Assembly: GCA_964497615.1 (NCBI GenBank)
Contig: CAZCEC010000008.1
Location: 59,698 to 123,697, forward strand
Direction of reading: 5' to 3'
DNA: 64,000 bases
Source: CAZCEC01 sp964497615
GTDB lineage: Bacteria; Chloroflexota; Anaerolineae; Anaerolineales; UBA6663
Part shown: positions 57,490 to 64,000 of the stretch, in pieces
Layout of the letters: every line of letters starts with the position of its first letter
How positions within the stretch are numbered: position 1 is the stretch's first letter
The notes under the pieces: generated by a model
What the model saw: the letters and a program-made list of their open reading frames with translations, nothing else
What the model was told of the DNA's origin: nothing
Databases searched by the model: none
Program-made: the position numbers and the translations under genes

Positions 57490-59328
57490 TTAGTAGTAGT
57501 TGGCCTTCAGGTCGTCCACGTCGTTGCGGATGTACATCTGCGTGAAGGCAATGTCCAGCCAGCGGTACACCACGTTGCCGTTCCGGTCGGGGTGCATGCC
57601 CACCAGCCACGGCCACCAGATTTGGAACACCACCTGGTGCGCCAGGAACACCGCGCCGACATCGTCCACCAGGAGTGTTTCCGCGTCCCGGTACATCTGC
57701 AGGCGGGTTTCGATGTCGCCCTCGCCGCCGGCTGCCGTCACCAGTTCGTCGAACTCGTCGTTCTTCCAGGAGTGGCGCGGCGAGCCCCACGGCTCTTCCT
57801 GTCCCTCGGGCGCGGGCACCGAGCGCCACAGCCCGGTCAGCATGTTCGACGGGTCCACATAGTCATACTCGTACGGGCCACGGTAGGCCTGCATGTTGTG
57901 CGCCGCGCGTTCCGCGCCCCACACGCCGCCTTCCAGCACGTTCAGGTTGACCGTGATGCCCAGGTTCGTCTGCCACTGCTCCTGCACGAACTCCAGAAAC
58001 ACGTCGCGGCCGTTCGAGTACAGCTCGATGGTGACCGTCGCCGGGTCGATGCCCGAGGCGGTCAGGTGCTCCTGCGCCCGCTCCAGATCGAAGATCTGGT
58101 AGTCCGCCAGGTCCGGGTTGTAGGCCGGGAAGCCCGGGGGCAGCATCGAGTAGCCGGGCACGTAGGTGCCGCCCAGCGGCCCCTGGCACATGGCCTGCCG
58201 GTCGATCGAGTGCGCCAGCGCCTTGCGGAAGTCCAGGTTGTCCAGCGGGGGCGTGCGCACGTCCAGCGCCACGTACGTGCTCTGGAAGTTCGGGAAGAAG
58301 TGGATCAGCGGGTTCAGCTTCGGATCCGAGCGGGCGAAGGCCAGGTCCTGCGGCTGGAGGATGTGCAGCAGGTCGATTTCCTGGTTCAGCCAGGCCGTGA
58401 ACGAGTTGGCGCCGGCCGCGAAGAGCGGATTGCTGTGCTTCTGGATGCTCGACTTGTGCGGGCCGTTGTAGAGCGGGTTGATCTCCCACTCCATGAGCTG
58501 GTTGTGCTGCCACACGGTCGGGATGAACGGGCCGCTGGAAACGAAGTTCTCGATGGAGTCGGCCCAGTGCTCGGGGTCCGCCTCGGCCTTGTGCTTGGGC
58601 GCCAGCACCGACGCCTGGTAGGCCAGCATCTGCGGCAGGTAGGCGATCGGGCCGGCGTTGCCGTAGATCCGGGCCGTCCGGTCGTCCACCTTCTCCACGC
58701 CGATGTCGTCCAGGCTGCCCGCGCCCGTGGCGGCGTCCACAATCCCCTTGATGTCGAAGTAGAACCAGATCCAGGGGTTGGCCAGGGCCGGGTCGGCCAT
58801 GTGCCGGAAGGTGTAGAGGACATCGTCGGCCGTGATCGGCGTGCCGTCGCTCCACACCGCGCCATCGCGGATCGTGAAGTCCCAATACTCGGCGTTCGGG
58901 CCGGGCGTCCAGAACTCGCACAACGCCGGCACCAGCTCCAGGTGCTCATTGTTGCGCAGGTACGGCTCGGTGCCCAGGTTCGTCGCGCCCGAGTCGTAGA
59001 TGGAGCGGGCGGTGTCGAGGTGCTTGGGCTCGGCGCCAGCGCCGTGATAGATCTGCTTGTCCAGCGGCGCGGCGTCGGCCGGCATCACCTTGCCCTGCGG
59101 CGTCACCACATCCGGCAGCGGCGTCGGCGTCACTTCCACAATCTGCTCGACGATCTGCGTCTGGTTGACGACCTGCGTCTGCACCACTTGCTGCGTCTGC
59201 GCCACAACCTGCGTGACGATCTGGGTCTCGCGCACCACTTGCGGCGCGCAGGCGCCCAGGACGGCGGCCCCAGTCGCGACGCCGGCCATCTGCATGAATT
59301 CGCGCCTCGAAATTCTGCTCTTTGCCAT
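57490..59328 (-). CDS. Peptide/oligosaccharide ABC transporter substrate-binding lipoprotein (SBP_bac_5, DppA type)
   Basis: A 612-residue lipoprotein. The twin-arginine SRREF leader (R8-R9) and lipobox Cys27 are followed by an unusual tether (about residues 33-70) of repeating Thr, Gln and Val before the cluster-C binding fold. Family marks such as TADDVLYTFRHM and FRKALAHSIDRQAM (in part) are present. An AGGAGAGAGAAC ribosome-binding site precedes the ATG at 59328. It is divergent from the GH3 gene, so an oligosaccharide ligand is as likely as a peptide. Confidence 0.9.
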   Translation of the reverse strand: MAKSRISRREFMQMAGVATGAAVLGACAPQVVRETQIVTQVVAQTQQVVQTQVVNQTQIVEQIVEVTPTPLPDVVTPQGKVMPADAAPLDKQIYHGAGAEPKHLDTARSIYDSGATNLGTEPYLRNNEHLELVPALCEFWTPGPNAEYWDFTIRDGAVWSDGTPITADDVLYTFRHMADPALANPWIWFYFDIKGIVDAATGAGSLDDIGVEKVDDRTARIYGNAGPIAYLPQMLAYQASVLAPKHKAEADPEHWADSIENFVSSGPFIPTVWQHNQLMEWEINPLYNGPHKSSIQKHSNPLFAAGANSFTAWLNQEIDLLHILQPQDLAFARSDPKLNPLIHFFPNFQSTYVALDVRTPPLDNLDFRKALAHSIDRQAMCQGPLGGTYVPGYSMLPPGFPAYNPDLADYQIFDLERAQEHLTASGIDPATVTIELYSNGRDVFLEFVQEQWQTNLGITVNLNVLEGGVWGAERAAHNMQAYRGPYEYDYVDPSNMLTGLWRSVPAPEGQEEPWGSPRHSWKNDEFDELVTAAGGEGDIETRLQMYRDAETLLVDDVGAVFLAHQVVFQIWWPWLVGMHPDRNGNVVYRWLDIAFTQMYIRNDVDDLKANYY

Positions 59329-59976
59329 GTTCTCTCTCCTGCTCTCCTGTGTGGAACTGCCTGAAACAGATGATGCTGCGCCGTCAGCCCTGCGCGCAGA
59401 CAATCCTGTGGTGGTGTGCCCGCGTACTTGGTGGGTTGGGGCCTCCTTTGCCTTGCCTCCCCCGCTGGCGATAGTGACACGCTGGCCGGCTTTTGTCAAA
59501 TCAACCGTCCAGGTCCAACTCTGGCCTGCGTGCCAGCCGTGGTGATTGTGGCCGGGAACAGAATGAGGTAAGCTACTGCTCAGTCAATATTATGCACAAT
59601 TATATGGCGGTCAAGGGGAAAGTCAACTTATTACGGCTCATTTGGATATGGCGGGCAGCCCGCGACTACGAGTCTACCCTGGCCGGCAACCCCAGGTTCA
59701 GCCTGCCCCATGCCTCTCCCGCCGCTTTTTCCCTCGATTTCGGCAGGGTGCGCGGCCATTTTTCCGCCGGCTCGCCTCCCTGCTCACCGGCCCGTCTGCC
59801 CCGGCTGGTCCGCCAGCCGCCTGAAAGGAGCCCCGCCCGCCGTCACAACTGCCCGCCCGCCACGCCCGTCTCGCGCCCGAAGTCGTCCGCCCCCTGGCGG
59901 GGCGCTGGCCTAACCTCGGCCTCGCCTGCCGGGGCCGGACCTGGCTCATCATTCATCTTCCCAACCCTTAGCGACC
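59329..59976. other. Gene-free divergent spacer
   Basis: This spacer of about 648 bp between the dppA-like and GH3 genes has no credible gene. It contains the promoter at 59471-59499 and an AT-rich patch (about 59585-59615) with a second candidate minus-strand promoter, TTGACC (59609-59614), 16 bases, TAATAT (59587-59592). The right part is GC-rich and featureless. Confidence 0.55.
59471..59499 (-). promoter_or_regulatory. Sigma-70-like promoter of the dpp-type operon
   Basis: Perfect -35 TTGACA (59494-59499), 17-base spacer, -10 CACTAT (59471-59476) on the minus strand, giving a leader of about 135 bases before the binding-protein ATG. Confidence 0.45.
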
Positions 59977-62322
59977 ATGCCCACTGACCCTCCCTTTCCT
60001 TATCGTGACCCAACGCTCCCCATCGCCGACCGCGTCGCCGACCTGCTGGCCCGCATGACGCTGCCCGAAAAGGTGGCCCAGCTTGGCGCCGTCTGGCTCA
60101 ACGACGTCCTAGACGGAACCGTCTTCTCCGAGGAGAAGGCCCGGGCTGTTTTCACCGCCAACCTCGGCACCGTCGTGCGCGCCGCGGGTGGCGCCAATCT
60201 GCTCCCCGCCCAGGTGGCCGAGGCCACCGCCGCCCTGCAGGCCTTCCTGCGCCAGCACACCCGCCTCGGCATCCCCGCCATCATCCACGACGAGTGCTGC
60301 GCCGGCTTTATGGCCCGCGGCGCCGATGCCTTCCCCCACAGCATCAACCTCGCCAGCACCTGGAACCCCACATTGGCCGAGGCGGAAACCACCGCCATCC
60401 GCGCTCAGATGCGCGCCGTCGGCGTCCACCACGGCCTCGCCCCCGATCTCGATGTCGTCCGCGACCCGCGCTGGGGCCGCCTGGAAGAGACATTCGGCGA
60501 GGACCCCTACCTGGCCGCCGCCCTGGGCGTGGCCTACGTCCGCGGCCTCCAGGGGCCGGACCTGCGCGAGGGCGTGGCCGGCACCGGCAAGCACTTCGCC
60601 GCTCACGGCATGCCGGAGGCCGGCCTCAACTGGGCCCCCGTCCACATCGGCCCGCGCGAGCTGCGCGAGGAGTTCCTGGTCCCCTTCGAGGCCGCCATTC
60701 GCGAGGCCGGCCTGGCCACCATCATGAACGCCTATCACGAACTAGACGGCATCCCCTGCGGCGCCTCCCGCGAACTGCTCACCGATATCCTGCGCGGCGA
60801 ATGGGGCTTCCCCGGCGCGGTCTTCTCCGACTACGACACCCTGCCGCGGCTGATGGACTATCACTTCCTCGCCCCCGACAAGCCCGAGACCGCCGCCATC
60901 GCCCTGGAAGCCGGCCTCGACGTTGAGCTCTCCCGCGTGGACGTGTATGGCGAACCCCTCCAGGCCGCCGTCGAGAGCGGTCGGCTGAACCCTGCCGTGC
61001 TGGATGAAGCCGTGCGCCGCGTGCTGGCCCTCAAGTTCCGCCTGGGCTTGTTCGATAACCCGACCGGCGCCGTGGGCACGGTGGAGGTGGCCTTCAACCA
61101 GCCCGAGCACCGCGCCCTGGCCCGCGCCATCGCCCGTCAGGGCATCGTCCTGCTCAAGAACGACGGCGGTTTCCTGCCCCTCCCCCCGAACCTGGCCTCC
61201 GTGGCCGTCATCGGCCCCAACGCCGACCGCCCCCGCCACATGGTCGGCGACTACTCTTACGCCGCCGTGGCCGACTTCATGGACGGCGCCGAGGACGACC
61301 CCGCCAAGACCGAAATCAAGGACAAGCTGCCCCCCATGCTCAGCGTGCTGGCTGCCATCCGCCAGCAGGCGCCCGCCGGCCTCCAGGTGCGCTATGCGCA
61401 GGGTTGCGACTACAAGGATGACTCCCGCGATGGCTTCGCTGAGGCCGTCGAAGCGGCCCGCGCCTCCTCGGTGGCCGTGCTCGTCATGGGCGGCCGTTCC
61501 AGCCAGTTGGAGGTGGCCACCGGCGGCGAGTGCCGCGACCGGGCGCGCCTCAACCTGCCCGGCATCCAGGACGAATTAGTGCAGGCCGTGCTCGACACTG
61601 GCACCCCGGTGGTGCTGGTGCTGGTGGACGGCCGCCCCGCCGCCATCCCGGCGCTGGCCGAGCGCATCCCCGCCATCGTCGAAGCCTGGCTGCCGGGCGA
61701 GGAAGGCGGCCCTGCCCTGGCCGAAATCCTGTTCGGCCAGGTGAACCCCAGCGGCAAGCTCCCCGTCACCTTCCCGCGCTCGGTGGGTCAGGTGCCCATC
61801 TATTACCGCCACAAGCCCTCAGCGGGCCGCTCCTATCCCACCAACCACTACGTGGACGAGAGCGCCGAGCCCTGGTTCCCCTTCGGCCACGGCCTGAGCT
61901 ACACCACCTTCGAGTACAGCGGCCTGTGCGTCTCGCCCGCCTCCGCCAGCCCAACCGGCGAAGTGACTATTACGCTCACCGTCCAGAACACCGGCGACCG
62001 TGAAGGCGACGAGGTCGTCCAGCTCTACGTGCGCGATGTAGTCGGCAGCGTCACCCGGCCGGTCAAGGAGTTGAAAGGTTTTCACCGCCTCACGCTCCAG
62101 CCCGGCGAGGCCCGCGCCGTCACCTTCACCCTGTCCGTCGCACAAATGGCGTTCTACAACCGCGCCATGGAGTACGTGGTCGAGCCGGGCGCGGTCGAAG
62201 TCATGGTCGGCAGTTCCTCCGCCGATATCCGCCTCACCGGCCAGTTCGAGATTGCCGGCCCCGTCACCCCCATCGCCCGCAAAGTCTTCTTTAGCCAGAG
62301 CGAAGTACTATTGCTAACCTAA
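59977..62322 (+). CDS. Glycoside hydrolase family 3 (beta-glucosidase/beta-xylosidase type)
   Basis: A 781-residue GH3 enzyme. The N-terminal TIM barrel has GTGKHFAAHG (K205-H206) and the nucleophile Asp285 in GAVFSDYDT. The alpha/beta sandwich domain follows (about 395-590, ending LPVTFPRSVGQVPIYY), then a C-terminal fibronectin-III-like domain (about 660-750). There is no signal peptide, so it acts in the cytoplasm on imported oligosaccharides. It is divergent from the dpp-type operon and 57 bp upstream of the GH28 gene. Confidence 0.9.
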   Translation: MPTDPPFPYRDPTLPIADRVADLLARMTLPEKVAQLGAVWLNDVLDGTVFSEEKARAVFTANLGTVVRAAGGANLLPAQVAEATAALQAFLRQHTRLGIPAIIHDECCAGFMARGADAFPHSINLASTWNPTLAEAETTAIRAQMRAVGVHHGLAPDLDVVRDPRWGRLEETFGEDPYLAAALGVAYVRGLQGPDLREGVAGTGKHFAAHGMPEAGLNWAPVHIGPRELREEFLVPFEAAIREAGLATIMNAYHELDGIPCGASRELLTDILRGEWGFPGAVFSDYDTLPRLMDYHFLAPDKPETAAIALEAGLDVELSRVDVYGEPLQAAVESGRLNPAVLDEAVRRVLALKFRLGLFDNPTGAVGTVEVAFNQPEHRALARAIARQGIVLLKNDGGFLPLPPNLASVAVIGPNADRPRHMVGDYSYAAVADFMDGAEDDPAKTEIKDKLPPMLSVLAAIRQQAPAGLQVRYAQGCDYKDDSRDGFAEAVEAARASSVAVLVMGGRSSQLEVATGGECRDRARLNLPGIQDELVQAVLDTGTPVVLVLVDGRPAAIPALAERIPAIVEAWLPGEEGGPALAEILFGQVNPSGKLPVTFPRSVGQVPIYYRHKPSAGRSYPTNHYVDESAEPWFPFGHGLSYTTFEYSGLCVSPASASPTGEVTITLTVQNTGDREGDEVVQLYVRDVVGSVTRPVKELKGFHRLTLQPGEARAVTFTLSVAQMAFYNRAMEYVVEPGAVEVMVGSSSADIRLTGQFEIAGPVTPIARKVFFSQSEVLLLT

Positions 62323-62379
62323 CATCCGCTACATCCGTTACCCAATCCGCTGCCAACCCCCAACCTCCGAGGAACCCGA

Positions 62380-63918
62380 ATGTCCGAACAAGCTAGCTTG
62401 GCACTTTCCGCCTACAACGTCCGCGACTACGGCGCCACCGGCCAAAAGGCCGATAGCGCCCAGGCCGCCATCCAGGCCGCCATCGAGGCCTGCGCCGCGG
62501 CCGGCGGCGGCCTGGTCTACGTTCCGCCGGGCGAATACACCACCGGCACCCTCTTCCTCCGCAGCCACGTGCGCTTCCACGTCGAGGCCGGCGCCACCCT
62601 CTACGCCAGCAAGAACCCGGACGACTTCCCCAAGCGGGCCTTCTTCTACGCCGAAGACGTCCACCACATCGCCCTGGAAGGCCGCGGCGTGGTGGACGGC
62701 CAGGCCGAGTATTACTGGAAGGCCATGGAGTGGCGCGACTGGTACATCTACCCCAACCAACTCCTGGCCGAGCAGAACGGCGTGCCGCTCGACCGCGCCT
62801 TCCCCACCGACAACTCCATCGGCAACCTGGTGCTCCTCGTCCGCTGCCAGGACGTGAAGATCCTCAACCTGTCCTTCCTGCACTCGCCCTCCTGGACCAT
62901 GCACCTGTGGGGCTGCGAGCGCATGGTGATTGACGGCATCTACATCTATACCAGCCAGCGCGACGGCGTGTGGGCCGACGGCATCGACCCGGACGGCTGC
63001 AAGGACCTGCACATCTCCAACTGCACCATCGAGACCGGCGACGACGCCCTAGTGTTCTACTCGACCGACATCTTTGGCCCAGCCCGCGCGTGCGAGAACA
63101 TCACCGTCACCAACTGCCGCCTGTCCTCCTCCTCCAGCGGCCTCAAGTTCTGCGACGGCATCATGAACGCCTGCCGCAACGTCACGATTACCAATTGCGT
63201 CATCACCGGCTCCAACCGCGGCATCGCCTTCATGATGTTTGCCGGCGGCATTATCGAGAACGTCGTCATCTCCAACTGCACCGTGGAGTGCAAGCGCTAC
63301 GACTGGTTCTGGTGGGGCGACGGCGACCCCCTCCACTTCAATCTGATCCAGTATAGCGACATCGACCCCACCCGCGACCGCTCCAAGGAGAAGCCGCCGG
63401 GCATCATCCGCAACGTCATCCTGTCCAACATCATCGCCCGCGGCCCCGGCCCCAGCAAGATCCACGGCCACAAGGACTCGTGGATGGAGAACATCACCTT
63501 CGACAACGTCAAGCTGACTGTCACCGCCGACCCCGAGTCGCCCTGGAAGAAGGGGCAGCACGCCCTGGCGATTGACAACGTCCGCAACTTCAGCCTGAAG
63601 GACGTGGAGATTACCTGGGAAGCGCCCGCCCTCGACCACTGGCAGAGCGCCATCAGCATCGAGAACGCCGCCGGCGTCACCCTGGACGGCGTCTCCGCTC
63701 GCCAGGGCCTGCACGCGCCCGAGGCGCCCGCCGTCGTCTTCACCAACGTGGACAACGCCGTCGTGCGCGACTGCGAGGCCCAGCCCGGCACGGGCGCCTT
63801 CCTGCACATCGCCGACGCCGCCACCAAGGACGTGGTGGCGGTGAACAACGACTTCCGCCACGCCAAGACCAGCGTCACCGCCGCGCCCGACGCCAACGCC
63901 GTACGCCAGTCTTGGTAA
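62380..63918 (+). CDS. Glycoside hydrolase family 28-like (polygalacturonase-type) beta-helix
   Basis: A 512-residue right-handed beta-helix starting with the pectate-lyase-3-like segment (VRDYGATGQKADSAQAAIQAAI in part). Catalytic acidic residues match GH28 with changes: D203-P-D205 at the NTD position and G220-D221-D222 at the DD position. The GHG and RIK motifs are not in canonical form, so it may act on an unusual pectin or rhamnogalacturonan fragment. No signal peptide is present. A CCGAGGAACC ribosome-binding region precedes the ATG. It probably follows the GH3 gene in one transcript. Confidence 0.82.
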   Translation: MSEQASLALSAYNVRDYGATGQKADSAQAAIQAAIEACAAAGGGLVYVPPGEYTTGTLFLRSHVRFHVEAGATLYASKNPDDFPKRAFFYAEDVHHIALEGRGVVDGQAEYYWKAMEWRDWYIYPNQLLAEQNGVPLDRAFPTDNSIGNLVLLVRCQDVKILNLSFLHSPSWTMHLWGCERMVIDGIYIYTSQRDGVWADGIDPDGCKDLHISNCTIETGDDALVFYSTDIFGPARACENITVTNCRLSSSSSGLKFCDGIMNACRNVTITNCVITGSNRGIAFMMFAGGIIENVVISNCTVECKRYDWFWWGDGDPLHFNLIQYSDIDPTRDRSKEKPPGIIRNVILSNIIARGPGPSKIHGHKDSWMENITFDNVKLTVTADPESPWKKGQHALAIDNVRNFSLKDVEITWEAPALDHWQSAISIENAAGVTLDGVSARQGLHAPEAPAVVFTNVDNAVVRDCEAQPGTGAFLHIADAATKDVVAVNNDFRHAKTSVTAAPDANAVRQSW

Positions 63919-64000
63919 GGGACATGACCATTCAGTCTGCTAACGCTTGCCCCTTGAGGTCGATAGGTCCTGCGTCCCTGAAGACCATGGCGGCCCAACG

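Noticed and set aside
63924..64000. Open frame starting at an ATG just after the GH28 gene and running off the window
   Set aside because: Only 25 codons are visible, the ribosome-binding site is too close to the ATG, and no motif is present; it could be real but cannot be supported.

Overview
The window is a GC-rich (roughly two thirds G+C), densely coded bacterial scaffold with one run of ten Ns (43031-43040), so it comes from a draft or metagenome assembly. Gene content points to Chloroflexota, probably an Anaerolineae- or Caldilineae-like heterotroph. The signs are substrate-binding lipoproteins with twin-arginine leaders followed by a Cys at residue 27, many carbohydrate ABC systems, phytanoyl-dioxygenase-like genes, and dispersed short palindromes. 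This placement is an inference; there is no rRNA or tRNA in the window to confirm it.

Layout. 1-11 kb holds housekeeping and signalling genes: a zincin-type metallopeptidase, an SDR, an ECF sigma factor/anti-sigma/bactofilin-like envelope operon, a LysR regulator divergent from a GAF-GAF-HD-GYP protein, an M20 peptidase, and a three-module desaturase-Rieske-NqrF-like reductase fusion. 11.2-22.2 kb is a tightly packed plus-strand run. It starts with an importer of the nitrate/taurine/HMP type, then a free-standing A-T-TE nonribosomal peptide synthetase, and then a complete lasso-peptide set: cyclase, HPr-kinase-like tailoring kinase, a 43-residue precursor at 19329-19460, PqqD/B1 and transglutaminase-like B2. 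It ends with a zinc dehydrogenase and a sugar isomerase-like TIM barrel. 22.3-32.1 kb is a sugar-acid region built around a RuBisCO-like protein divergent from a PfkB kinase/uronate-isomerase-like/FGGY kinase operon. It also has a phytanoyl-dioxygenase homologue and a MalEFG-type ABC importer.

32.6-36.2 kb holds a divergent GroEL paralogue with Arg at the position of the catalytic Asp398, in an operon with an Asp-box beta-propeller. 36.1-48.7 kb is a hexuronate/aldonate island: two uronate-dehydrogenase-like SDRs, a GH42-like glycosidase, two enolase-superfamily dehydratases, two UxuA-like mannonate dehydratases, a lactonase, an RraA-like aldolase and a second dioxygenase. 48.9-53.4 kb carries a small membrane protein, a class V aminotransferase and a large unrecognised protein. 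53.5-63.9 kb holds a Dpp-type ABC importer divergent from GH3 and GH28 hydrolases that lack signal peptides.

Together the genes describe an organism that imports plant-wall oligosaccharides, cleaves them inside the cell and degrades uronic and aldonic acids. It also carries a lasso-peptide locus. The most unusual parts are the lasso locus coupled to a free-standing A-T-TE synthetase, the predicted C-terminally phosphorylated lasso product, the catalytically altered chaperonin with its beta-propeller partner, and the desaturase fusion.
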